Assembly (NCBI GenBank): GCA_026874595.1
Contig: CM049320.1
Coordinates: 27,576,714-27,640,713 of the forward strand
Direction of reading: 5' to 3'
Origin: Sipunculus nudus
Taxonomy: Eukaryota; Annelida; Sipuncula; Golfingiida; Sipunculidae
DNA length: 64,000 nucleotides
The notes below the pieces were generated by a model, which was not told the origin of the DNA, did not search any database, and saw only the letters and a program-made list of their open reading frames with translations. The stretch's first letter is position 1. The number at the start of each line of letters is the position of its first letter. A program made the position numbers and the translations under genes. Positions 37,494-49,659 of this stretch are shown here, piece after piece.

Positions 37494-38647
37494 GTCGAGG
37501 CCCAGATTAGAATCTGGCCCAATTTAAAACTGGGCCAACCCAGATCAAAATTCTAATCTGGGCCAGACCAGTTTTAAACTGGGCCAGCCCAGATTAAAAT
37601 TTTGATCTGGGCCGGTCCAGATTAAAATCCTGTGGTGAAGACTTCAGGATTTAAATCTGGTCTGGACTGATTTTAAACTTGGCTGGCCCAGATTAGAATT
37701 TTGATCTGGGCTTAAGTTTATTATCCTGTGGTGGACTGATTTTAAACTGGGCTGGCCCAGATCAAAATTTTAATCTGGGCTAGTCAAGATTACAATCCTG
37801 TATTGGACTGATTTTAAACCTAACCAGATCAGAATTCTAATCTAATCTTAGGCTAGCTTGATTTTTATCATCTTAAATCAGATAATACAGTAAACATTAA
37901 TTCCAGATACACCATTTTGAAGGGCACAAAACACATAACTGATAAATAACATAACAAATAAAATTGTGAATTTACAGGTCTTGGATCACAAGCTTAACAT
38001 GAGTAACATATATATTGATTATTATTGATTAAAATTTGTTTTAGTTTGTTGAATTAATGCCCATGTTCTGCAAGCTATATTTGTAGTTTTTAGCTGTAAA
38101 ATACCAATGTTTAACATGATTATCTTATAATTATATATTAGACATTTTACATAAGAGGTGAAATTAAAAAATAAATATGACAGGATCGAACAAATGATAT
38201 ATTCATAGAATATGAAATAAATTCATTAAATATTAATTATCATTGACTTACAGTCTTACAATGATTTACAAATTCTTTGAATTGATGAAAGGCCAGCTAG
38301 TTAAATATAGTGTAATTGAAGCCAGCCTAGGAGTAGATTAGGATTCTGATCTGGGCTGGTCCAGTTTAAAATCAGTCCACCAGAGGATTGTTAACTTGAC
38401 CAGCCCAGATCAAAATTCTAATCTGGGCTGGCCCAGTTTCAAATCAGTCCAGACCAGATTTAAATCCTGAAGGCTTCACCACAGGATTTTAATCTGGACC
38501 GGCCCAGATCAAAATTTTAATCTGGACTGACCCAGTTTAAAACTGGTCTGGCCCAGATTAGAATTTTGATCTGGGCCGGTCCAAATCAAAATTTTGATAT
38601 GGGCTTGCCCAGTTTTAATTTGGGCCAGATTCTAATCTGGGATCGAC
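37494..38647. mobile_element. Foldback-type element, 1.15 kb with TIRs of about 350 bp
   Basis: Left arm 37494 to about 37870 and right arm about 38315 to 38647 are inverted copies, both starting GTCGA then CCCAGATTAGAATCTGGCCC. The arms are tandem palindromic modules (AATCTGGGCC/GGCCCAGATT, GTTTTAAACTGGGC). The spacer is AT-rich and non-coding. The flanks are TA-rich, so the target duplication cannot be read. Confidence 0.7.
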
Positions 38648-38720
38648 ATATATATATATATATATATATATGATATACTGTAATTTGATAAATACTGGAC
38701 AGAACATATGCATATATGTA

Positions 38721-38773
<53 letters not shown>
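38648..38773 (+). repeat. Two (TA)n blocks
   Basis: 38648-38672 and 38715-38773, directly abutting the right end of the foldback element. Confidence 0.9.
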
Positions 38774-38775
<2 letters not shown>

Positions 38776-38799
38776 GTATATATATATAACTTATGTATA

Positions 38800-40720
38800 A
38801 TCTTTGAAAATCCTAAAATAAAGAGAGATCAAATGCTGCAATGCCAAAATTATCTAATTTACAATAATACTAGACAAAGATTTACACAAAAGACTGAAAA
38901 TTGTAAAAAAAAGATTTAAAAAAAAAAATAGTGAAATTTATGTCAGTGGTGATGAAATTTATTCTTGTGAGGGAGAGTATCCTACATGTATACTATAAAT
39001 AAGTCTTAACAGAACAAAGAGTGCTGGTAGACACCACGCTGGCTGATACTGTAAACAATACCTGAATCATAACAGCGCAACAGGCTGAGACAGACCAGCA
39101 ACTAGGAGGCTGCAGGGACCGCTAGATGTCAGGAAGTCAGTAAAACATGTGCAGGGACACAGCATTACATCTGTGGTCAAGACTACACTTATTGGACACT
39201 CAATGGACTCACCAGCTGGTTCAGGATTCACTGACCAGTACTACTCCAGTGCTGCAAACCTGGTGATGACCAGTCCACTGTTGACTGAACCTGTCCCTGG
39301 CTACTCACTAACAGCTCAATCAGCTGCTTCCTACAGACTGCACCAGCAGACAGCGCTGGCTGCCACAAGCCCTGGTGTGAGGAATCAATATAGGTTTCTG
39401 CAGTCTCCACCTACACTCTCCCTGCAGTGCTGATATTAGTACAGACTACCCATGTCTCAACCAACCACCTCCCATCCTTGTAGTTCCTGTAATGGCTTGG
39501 GTGACCAGCGGTGCTTCACTGTCCTGGGATGGGGTAATTGGTTCCTTCGAGAAATTAACCAGGAAATAGACCTTAGGATTTATGGCTCATATCATGCCCT
39601 TCAAGGTCACTGACCTTGCACTGCCTGCCACTGAATTATGGATAGGTTTGCTTAATTAAACCAATAAAACTTAGACAGTCATAGCTGGAAGGTTATGCAG
39701 ATGAATAATTACTTGGTTAATCAGTTTGTCTGTTAGGCACTTGATTTCAAAAGTAATTAACCTTTTTTGAAGAAAATTTTTAAACATTTAGGGTTGCACC
39801 CAAGGGACAATCCAAGAATTTGTGGAGGTAATTTGTCTCAATAGGACATGTTTTTGTTCAATGTATTGAGATTTATAGGAAATTTGTTTATATCCAAGCT
39901 GATGTCAAGTTATTCACGTTAATGAGGGTCCACCTTTGTCCTAGCAGGCACAGCTGACTTGTGATGTAACCATGAAGTTTGGCAAACATGAGTGTAAAAT
40001 GCACTGGAGTGAATGTTCACCATTCTGCCTCAAAGGCAACAGCGGGGTTCAAATCTAGGACATTCAGTTTATCATAAAACATATATGGCAGCAACAAACA
40101 GATGGAGAGCAACATTTTTCCTTCCTTTTGTTGAAATTTACATACTTTCATTTTGGTAAAATTACTTTTTTTAAAGTCTGAAATTTATTACTTAAGTAAG
40201 AATTGAATTAAGAATTGATTTGAAAGTAAAGAATCAATAACTGAATCAATTCTATGGGCCCTCACAATTAACAGGTCTAAAGACAACCACATCATCAAAA
40301 TAGTCAGCCCAACAGTATAAGATATTCTGACCACAAATGGTTGACAGTCTGGTGTAGCCATCAGACAGTAATGAGATGACACAGTACTTATAAACAGGTT
40401 ATTACAGACCACATGCCATGTCTGTGCAGACCAGCAACTGTTGCGGATGAGGAAATAAAGGAAACCTAACTGACCACATGCCATAAAACTCAAACCAATC
40501 TACCCCCAGCTGTAACCAAACTTGCATAACCTGCTGTATCTCACTTACTGAATTACTCATCACAGTCACTATCATCCAGGGTTCTTATTTCTATTTGTCT
40601 CAGCTTAAAGGACTAACTTAAGTAGCTGATATTTATATAGCTTGTATAATATTTCATCCTTTCCCAAGTTTCATTATCTGTATAACATGAAAAAAGCTTG
40701 ACATACATAATCTTAATGCA
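38800..40720. other. Low-copy DNA around a GC-richer patch
   Basis: Apart from the open segment at 39.15-39.43 kb, nothing is recognised. A minus-strand frame at 40493-40188 is hydrophobic but lacks start or splice support. Confidence 0.4.
39149..39433 (+). other. GC-richer open segment, coding status unclear
   Basis: About 39.05-39.45 kb is distinctly GC-richer than its neighbours and matches no repeat in the window. The plus strand is open for 94 codons from a GTG (serine/threonine/alanine-rich, for example YSLTAQSAASYRLHQQTALA). The minus strand is open for 60 codons (including CRKQLIELLVSSQGQ). The segment ends in ctctccctgcag, which resembles an acceptor. It may be an exon, a promoter-proximal region or a conserved non-coding segment; no domain is recognised. 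Confidence 0.2.
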
Positions 40721-40727
40721 AAACAAA

Positions 40728-40765
40728 ACAAGGGACCTGTGGGTCATGGCGGTCAGCTGAAACTG
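40728..40765 (+). mobile_element. Family A 5' end fragment
   Basis: AACAAGGGACCTGTGGGTCA followed by GGTCAGCTGA matches the head of family A (compare 41723 and 57337). No tail follows, so it is a truncated copy or a diverged body. Confidence 0.45.
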
Positions 40766-41722
40766 ATTTTGAGAGTATTTTTATGAAAACCTAACACACA
40801 GAAATAGGGCAACATGGTTAATTTTTTTTAATATCATTATTTGAGAAATGTACACAATACTTATATTTGAAGTTGCCTGTGTACTGATATGGGCTACATG
40901 CAATATGCCAGAGCCTCTCATGAGTACATATAAATTTGTAGAAGTACTGACAAGTGTCTAGACAAAGAGACTGTAATATGCATGTTAACTAAAACCAAGT
41001 TTCAAGCTTTTCTGTCTACCTGTAATTATCATCCGTTAATTCATTTGTGAATGTATTTTTGCACTGTCCTGCTATTTGAGAATTTAACTAGAAAATCTAC
41101 ATTCTAATGAATGCAAGCTTCCGCCATTCACTTATTTGGCCCAAATTTCCAGGCTCATTTGTGCATAAGTGACTGCAGATTTGTGACTATTCTATGACAA
41201 TGTTTCAGGATCTGGATCATGTGGCAGAGACAATAAACGTACAGACCAACAGACACAGATGGAAGCATAACCTCCTTGCCAGAGTATTAATTTATCCTTC
41301 TGTAATATAGCATACACCACTACTGTGATGAAGTGTGTACAGTTGTTCATCATGGTAAACCAAGGTGCATGCCCAGAATTATTCAGTGCAAGTGACCCAT
41401 ACATGTACGTTGGTAGTCAAACTAACCAAAACATACTGGTAATAATCCTACCTTCACAAGGGCCTGGTTAATGAGGCTGTGTATATGCTACCTGGTGCAA
41501 ATGTCTGCTGACCAGAAAATGAACCCTATTTATTTAGAATTGACCATTACTCAAATTAATTCTTGCAGTACTGGGCTAATATGACTGCAATCTGACTGTT
41601 AAGTAACCTGTCCCCTCTCCAAATTTTCCCAGGGACAAAGGGCGTTTAAATAATGAAATAAGAGTTGATAAAATTAATTACAATTGATAAACATTCAGAT
41701 GTGTGTATGAATATTTTTTCTA

Positions 41723-42041
41723 ACAAGTGACCCAGGGATCATGATGCTCAGCTGACTAGGAGGACATTCACAAAAGGAATTTTGTCATCTGAATGCCAGA
41801 TTTTGTTTATCATGGTATCTCCATTAAACTGAAGCATAGCTAGGAGGATATGGGTAACAGAGACCTAATTTCAGGTTTCCAAGGAGATTTTTCATGGACC
41901 ACCCTGGATGTCCAGTTAGAAGATTTCAGGTCCAGCAGTTACAATTTGTGCCCTGTAAATGAACGGACAGACAGATGAACAGACTGACGACGGACAAAGA
42001 GTGATCAATATAGCTCAGATGACTGAAAGTCATCTGAGCTA
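41723..42041 (+). mobile_element. Complete short family A element with both ends
   Basis: The best preserved copy, about 320 bp. Its 5' end has a hairpin-like GTGACCCAGGGATCA, then a subterminal repeat GCTCAGCTGACT (41746-41757). The 3' end has a GGACAGACAGATG/GACGACGGAC tract, then a perfect terminal hairpin: TAGCTCAGATGACT (42011-42024), loop GAA, AGTCATCTGAGCTA (42028-42041), followed by AAAAA. The 3' arm restates the 5' subterminal repeat. There is no coding capacity. Confidence 0.65.
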
Positions 42042-42124
42042 AAAAGATTCAGAGAGAATATGCTCTACTGCCCTAAAGAACATTTTGTCTGGTCATCTGG
42101 ACCTCTTGTGGAAGAAGTTGGAAA

Positions 42125-42215
42125 TACAGTGGAACCAAAAGCAGTAACATGATTCACATTGGTAATAACGGACCTGTCTGATAAAATAATTATTTAATAC
42201 ACAGGTTTCACTGTA
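42125..42215. mobile_element. 91-bp miniature element with TACAGTGGAACC ends
   Basis: TACAGTGGAACC (42125) and inverse GGTTTCACTGTA (to 42215) enclose about 67 bp. The ends match those of the 48.4-49.6 kb element, so it is probably a deletion derivative or a related MITE. Confidence 0.5.
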
Positions 42216-43222
42216 TTAAGTAGGGTGAAACCATTCATTATAAAATCAACTGATTGAAGTCACCTCATCAAATAATTTACAATCAATTCTTAACCTCAGA
42301 ATCGAATCATTTCCATCATTATCTATTGGCATGTGAAATCCAGAAACCCTTAATAAGCTGTAAATTCTGATGGTGCATGCGACAATGTGGAGACTATATT
42401 CATTGTGTATGGACTCATCCAAGATCAACGTTCACAGCGGTAAACTGCTCCACTCACAGAGAAACAAAAATGGATACGATTAACAGAGGGCAAGCTAAAT
42501 GTTTTCTCACTTGCTTAAATCAGCTTACATCCATTGTGATAAAATATGTTTTATTTAAAAGAAAGTATGAAATTTACTTATGAAGAAATATAACAGAATC
42601 TTGTTTTGAATTAAAGGTGAAGAATCAATTGCTGGTAATGGGGAACTCAACATGTCTTCATTATTAATTACAGTAAAAACGCTTTTGCATCTCAGTGCCA
42701 TCTTGTGTAAATTTAGTGAATTACATTACCTCTAGTAATGTTTAAAAACTGGATAATTCCTTTGTATATTCTTATACATTTAACTTAAGTGTATCGTTAA
42801 CAAGAATATGCCTTGAGCAGAGATGATTAAATTAAGCTAATTTGTTTACCTGAAAAGACAGATATCTCAAACTTCAAATAAATCATGAAATGTTTGAATA
42901 CTAGATGGTGCTGAGAAGCAAATGCACTAAGTAATACCGTAAATGACAATAACTTTGTTCAAAGGTACCCCATTAATTTAATTCAAAGCCCCTCACAATT
43001 TATCAGTCTATGTTTTAGTGAGACTTCTATAGATATATAAAAGATAAAATCATCCAGAAAAAAAATCCAGTATTATCATAGGTATGCACTCTAGGAGTTG
43101 GGAGTGCTGTCTGGTCTGTTTTGCACCTAACTGAAGAGCCTATTGGTCAGGTCATAGAGAGGTCACAGCACAGGATCCCTCAATGACCACACCACTTTAC
43201 AAGTGAGTTCCCTCTTGTCTTG

Positions 43223-43241
43223 CCCCCCCCCCCCCCCCCCC
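43223..43241 (+). repeat. Poly-C run
   Basis: Nineteen consecutive C. Confidence 0.95.
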
Positions 43242-44437
43242 TGTAGAACAGCAGCCCCAACACTGCCGCACATACTCTCACAACTGTACTCCCGTACCCC
43301 TAGTACTACAGTCCTGATGGTGGTACATGTAATAAACCCACCAAATGTTTTACCAATACATGTAATTGAGCTCATTACATGTACTGAACTGCAAAAGTGA
43401 ATTTAGATGATTCCAAGCATTAAGTGTTTGAAATTGGTTGTTCAATCAGTTAAATAATATATTATCACCAGTGAGAATTTTAGTTGTAGTTATACAGTGA
43501 TGAAATGTAGGTTAATTGTAACTTCCAGGATCAGCAGACCTCTTGTTGATGACATATATAACAACTGTATTTATAATTCACATGTGCTGCACAGATATTT
43601 TTTAATGATTTTACTGCATTATTACATCATTTTCCTTCCCTTCCAATATTAATCTTTTACCTTTTTTCTACTTGCCTTCCACCACTGGACCTCTTATTCA
43701 TGATGCTTGTATTTTCGCAAAATTTTCCTTTTGTGAATATTGTAAAATTGAAACCCTCAGGGGAAAAAAGGCAAATACAGTAGTGTTAATTAGTGGCCCA
43801 TGTGAAGAGTCTATTTAAATGTTCATAATTGAGCGGTTTATTTTATATTTGTATAATAAAATTATTCTTATATTATACTTAACCATTAATGATATGGATA
43901 ATTAGTTTATTTGTTACATAAGTCTGCCAATCCGTTTTTAGAACCAATGTTAATGTTTTATTGGCCAGCAGCTCATAACTTCCTCAGGTATGTGACCATG
44001 CAAGTAATCAGCTTATGTGAAGGTACTAGTGCTGACTGCCAATTACTAAACAAATTAAACAGAGGTTAGCTTGTATAAACACTAGAGATTATTGGACCCC
44101 TGTCCTGAATTACAGAACATGTATGTTTACAAGAGGTCAGAAGCTATTTCCAGGAGCAACAACACAAGGGCAATTACCTCTATTACACCCAGTGTCATGA
44201 TACTAGTGTAAACATGATTAAACCAATCATGTTAATATTTCTCTCCATCAATGAGACCAGATTCCTCAACCAAAACAGAGCCAACTACTGGTTGTTTGAA
44301 TGTCTAGTTCACTTGGAGCACACAGCCCTGGTCAGTGTAAACTAAATTGCTATGGGATTTGAGAGCAAACAGGACAAATTAATGTATAGCCCAAACAGAA
44401 TGTCCCTCAGTACAATGCGTACCTTTGGAGTCAGCCC

Positions 44438-44628
44438 TATGTTCCCCCGGTACATATGTTCCCCTGTACCCTGTGTTCCTCTGTACCGGTACCTATGTTC
44501 CCCTGTACTGGTACCTATGTTCCCCTGCACCTATGTTCCACAGAACCTATATTCTCCTATACCTATGTTCCCAATTGCCTATCTTCCTCAGAACCTATGT
44601 TCCAGATAACCTATGATACCCACGTACC
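44438..44628 (+). repeat. Minisatellite, CCTATGTTCCCCTGTAC units
   Basis: About ten variable units of 15-24 bp built on ACCTATGTTCCCCTGTAC. Proteins read across it in all three frames are Cys/Pro/Tyr-rich artefacts. Confidence 0.85.
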
Positions 44629-45769
44629 AATATATAATATCTTTAAATTGTGTTGCAGCCTTTCCAGACAATAACACTTGGGTAATTCACTTTTGGGGCT
44701 AGTTTCTACCATCCATCATCTTATAAGAGAACTTTCATCTGATATAATGAACGCTTGCGTTGTATTGATTTTCTTGACAAGCATCTCAGATAACATGGCA
44801 AAGGTGATATGACAATACCATAAAACTCCTAAAAGCTGATGAAAAACCACACTTTATTAATACACTTGTCTCCGAGCCGGACAAATCAATTATATCTTCC
44901 AGGGAAAGGAACCCGCATGGGGTGAAAAGCTGACAGTGCCTGAATCTGAGCTTTATAGAACTTCCAATTAGCCTCTGACTGAACATGTAGCATATTTTAT
45001 ACAAAAACGCAACCCTACACACCTTTGTAAAATGGCTGTAACACCCTACTAGCAGCCATGACACTAGTCACCATGAATTGAAATTGATTTTCTGTCATAC
45101 TTTAAGAACAATTTTTATTATTATATTCATCTGCAGATATTACTTCTCTTACTTAAGAGATCCCATAGAAACAAATTAAGGCCTGTTCCTGGTTGTAAGA
45201 ATTAATGATTAATTACACTGATTAATTTAAAGACATAGTGTGACAATAGTACTGATGGCTATTTCACACAAACCTGCATAAGAGAAAGAGATAGAGAGAA
45301 AGAGAGAGATCAAAAGAAACTGAGAGGGAGAATGAGAGGAAATATTCAGAAATGAGAAATTTTAAGCTCCCTAGAGTTATAATGTATGACTCATTTAATA
45401 AAAATTTTTGAATTTGTATTTGAAAGTATGTTTATGCATGACGTGTGTTTGTATGTGTTTGTAAGTAGTGATGTGGCATCTATAACTAACACCTGGCAGG
45501 CCTTCAAATATTAAGTACTTTCCAAATAAAGGAGAATAAAATTCATATTTTCTGCATTTTCTTCCCAAAAATACATTTCTTATTGATGTGGCTTACCTTA
45601 ATATATAACGCTGAACATTTGTAAAAATTTACAAAGCAGTTCATAAACAGTCAGTGGTCTAACCGGAATATGATGAATTAATTGGAACTTCATATAGAAA
45701 TACGACCAGTCAATACCAGACATAAGCCACAGGAGAAAATATATATGTACTTGTGTTTGCATGTGTATG

Positions 45770-46030
45770 TGTGAGAGAGAGAAAGAGAATAAGAGAGAGA
45801 AAAAAAGAGAGAAAGAATGCGAGAAGTGTGTGAGAAAGAAAGCAGTAGAGGGAGAGAGCAGTGAGAGTGCATTGTGAGAGAGAGAGAGAGAGAGAGAGAG
45901 AAAGAAAGAAAACAGTATGAGAGAAGGAGAGAGAAGTTAAATAGAGAACACTATAAGAGAAGGAAAGAGAAGTGAGATAGAGAACACTGTAAGAAAAGGA
46001 AAGAAAAGAATGAGAGGGCAGTGTGAGAAA
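45770..46030 (+). repeat. Purine-rich GA tract
   Basis: Interrupted (GA)n, GAAA and GAGAAG runs, including a pure (GA) stretch near 45877-45900. A smaller GA block is at 45285-45345. The long minus-strand frame (Ser/Leu/Phe) is a low-complexity artefact. Confidence 0.9.
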
Positions 46031-46382
46031 GGGAGCAACCATTGCCTCTTCCTATACTGACAACAGCTCAGGCTGCTTCTTATGTGAGTCACAGATTTCA
46101 TGCTACCGGGCAATAAAAGAGTTCTGTTGCTAGTCTGGCAGACAGACACTGTTGCAGCACTGGGGGTACCTGAGCTGTTTCTGAAGCACCCCCTGACTGA
46201 ATAATGCAGACCAGCACTGACTCAGGGCTGTCTAGAGAACTGCAGTCCCTGATGACCAGCACATATACTACTAACACATGGATTAAGTGGCCACCAGGTA
46301 CATGCTGATGGCATGTTTGGTAATCTAAAGCAATTTGTCAACATCCAGTCTCATCCAAATATAGTATAGATTTCTATGATAT

Positions 46383-46836
46383 ACTGCGGTTCGCTTTTTG
46401 TTAGCGAGGGTTTCAAATTCACGATATTCCTGAAAGGAAAATAACCATGAAAATAAATCCTTCAATCATGAATCAGATGATCCATCTATAATATTCAATA
46501 CCCAGCTAGGTCAAAGATCGTTTATACTGTGGCCTCATTGTTGTCTCATGTATGTTATCTATGTTATCAGCATCCAAGTCAAAAGCTTGATATCATAAAA
46601 AAAATCTTTGTATTACCTGCCTATAATGGACATGAAATTGTACTAGTCTGGGGTGCTTCAGTATATCTTTCATTATTTATTAAAATTTTGTATGCATATT
46701 AAATATTTTATATAATAATGGATACACTCTGTGTTGTTTACTTTTGGTGAGCTCCTGAAAATGGAAGTTTTGCTAAACACTGAATAAAATGAAAATCTCA
46801 AAATATTTGCCTTGCGAATATGAAGCCAACCACAGT
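46383..46836. mobile_element. MITE with ACTGYGGTT-type ends
   Basis: Left ACTGCGGTTCGC, right inverse ACTGTGGTTGGC; the interior has TTCGC/GCGAA motifs, TTAGCGAGGGTTTCAAATTC near the left end and CTTGCGAATATGAAGCC near the right. Relatives are at about 13436-13849, 43705-43780 (right-hand end) and 47857-47895 (left-hand end). TA at the borders suggests the Tc1/mariner superfamily. Confidence 0.5.
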
Positions 46837-48422
46837 GCTTAATGTAAGGCCAGAAAATTAAAGATACTTTTCTCCGGCACTTTTTTTTCAGAAATCAGTG
46901 TGAGCAAGCAATTTTTATTACCTTTTTACTACAGATTTATTACCGTTATGAAAATATCATATGATCAGAACAACATGAAAATATCAGAATTGTGTTGCTT
47001 ATCCAGTAAAATTCAACATAACAAAGGGAAATTTCAATGAATTTTATAAAAATTTTATTTTTCCTTAAAGAAATGTCTGAGCAGCTTGAGTTCAAAATCA
47101 GTAAATTTCAACTGAAAATCATGGTGAAGGTCAAAACTGATACATGTGGTGTCTGAGAACCCAACTTTGCTATTTTTGGCGTAATATCTATCACCATGAC
47201 ATGAGCAGTTTGATTCAGAAGAAACAGCTTGCTATGTTAAGACACTCAGTCAGTCTGATTTATTTACCTCCAGTTACTGGAGATCTCCCATGGGGAATAA
47301 TGAGGCTTGTGGGTCCCCATCTTGACAGCTGTTTGTTATAACAAATGAAAGGGAACTCAACATGCACCATTCATAGTTGCTCCTGCTGTTTTACAAGTGC
47401 TGGTGAACATGGCTCAACCATTTACATTGCCGAAGATCATTATCATATGGATACCACTTCATGTGTTTTTACAGGGTATCTGATATACTATCACTACCTA
47501 GCAAAAAGAAACTGCAATATCTATATATATATATATATACAAAATCAACTGTAAGTGTAAATACCAAAGCCAAAAGACATAAAAATGTCACCCTGAAAAA
47601 ATGGATCTGTCGGACAATTTCTGAGGAACTGTCACATATCACAGTTTTACTCAAACTTGAGACTCTGTTTAGAAACAAAAGTTGACACAATCACAGAAAA
47701 AGCATTTATAAGGAAAAACTGATCTCGTGACTGAGGAGACCTAAAGAAACTAGAGATTACTACCGGTATCACCAGATATGCCATAGGTATTCCCAGACAT
47801 TGGGCATGTATACCCACTTAAAACAGACCTCTTCTTGTGAAGCAGACTGTGGAAGTGGTTTTGTTAGCGGGGTTTTAATTTTTGCGCTTTTGCATCCCTC
47901 CCCCTCTAATGGCTTTGAAGTATGATGGAGTGCCAGCCAAGGTCATTGTCAGCACTGTTTCTTGTTCACACATAGCAGGCTGCTTCTAGTTTATTATCAC
48001 AGTTGTCGCTGTTTGGCAATTTTACAACTTATTGAGATATCAAACTACGTGGCTAGGTAAAGTACCATTGCTTCATTAAAGGTGATAAGTCACAGTTAAT
48101 TACATAAATTGTTTACACCTTGCGGTCAGGGTACTCATGCAGTTACCCATAGCATACATGTACAGAGTTATACGGAGTTTGTTAGGTGGGACGTAAGTTG
48201 CGCCACAAACCTGTCTTTTATATATTCGTTTAATTATTCTAATAATTTGATACAAAACAAATTACCTAGACATACTGATTTGCATGAAAATTCAAACTGC
48301 GCTAACGCTGTAAAATGAAACTAGAATATCAGCAGAAGCTGACAAAAGCCCTCAGCCAAAAGAACAGTGTTTAGAGGTGGTAACAGTAACAAGTACTAAA
48401 TATCTGTTCTCACATGGATATA

Positions 48423-49616
48423 CAGTGAAACCCCGCCTTGCGACCACCCCACAATTATGACCATTTTGCTAGGCCCCGAATTTTTTTTAGTTTATTTATG
48501 TTTAAAAATTACTCAAGATTACGACCACCCCTGAATTCAGAATTACGATCAAATTTCCTGGCCCCAGCACTAATGCGACCCCGCTAATGCGACCACCGCC
48601 GAGAAATACTGAAACAACATTTATCACGAGTCATTGGCTGCGTCTTGTCACAGGCGCCTTTACGAAAGATCAAAGTGGGTAATAAGGTTTCCTAACCCGA
48701 GTGTTAATCTGGTCCAGCATATCTTCCTGAGACTCGTTGAGGTGTAGGTTACAGATCAAAGAGTAACCATCGGCCTGATTACTTAATGAGCTGGTCTGAC
48801 CTGGGGTCAGATGCTAATTGCCCCTCAGTGATCACCTGTATTACAGCTACCCTAAGTGTGGGGTTGCGGCTTTAATATTTCAACTCATCACATATTGTTC
48901 GATCCTCATTGGTAAAATTAACGACCTAGTTAATCCTAAATGTGTCCATACCTTACTGGCACTGAGTATTGAGCAGTCAGTAAAATGAATAAATAAAGCT
49001 TGCATGAAGGGGGGGGGGGGGGGGGGGGAATCCCTCACATTAACTTGCCTTCTCTGATTGTTGTCAGTTTATTTCTCTACTGGTTAAGTTTGCATTTAAA
49101 TTGTTTGCTGTTAGGCAACCATGCCACTGACAGGCTCTTGAAGGATAAAGAGGCGTTGATCAAGGCGGCAACACCACGCACAGTCAGCACCAGAGGCTCA
49201 GCAGTTTAGCGTCAGGAAAACTCAAGTGTACGCAATATATACTCAAGCGGAAGGCTTAATATATGACAGGCACGTATTATGTTCAATATGCATTCAGTAG
49301 GTTGTAATCGTATATTGCTTTAGTGTTATTATTTGTTAATCATTAGTCACTACGTATGTGTACATGTATATTAATTTTCATCATGAATAAATATGTTCAG
49401 CTACACACACACACAAAATTCATAATAAGGGTCCTCCGCTAAGTAAAATATTGTGTTATAATTCACATTAAAAATATGCAACAGATAAACTCTGATACAC
49501 ATTAAATATCAGGGTGTTATATGCGACCACGGTAAGAGTTTCACAAATACGACCACCCCCAAATTACGACCACTTTGCTCAGTCCCCAGGGTGGTCGTAA
49601 TTGTGGGGTTCCACTG
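48423..49616. mobile_element. TA-flanked DNA transposon relic, mariner/pogo-like ends
   Basis: Left end CAGTGAAACCCC and right inverse CAGTGGAACCCC, both flanked by TA (TATA on each side). The subterminal GCGACCACCCC/TACGACCACCC motif repeats at both ends. The 1.19-kb interior has no transposase frame. It holds a poly-G run (49009-49028). Confidence 0.6.
49009..49028 (+). repeat. Poly-G run
   Basis: Twenty consecutive G inside the 48.4-49.6 kb element. Confidence 0.95.
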
Positions 49617-49659
49617 TATATCTGTACATGTCTCAGTTATAAATTTAAAATGGAGAGGT

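Noticed and set aside
45710-46042. 110-codon Ser/Leu/Phe-rich frame
   Set aside because: It is the translation of an interrupted GA/CT simple repeat.
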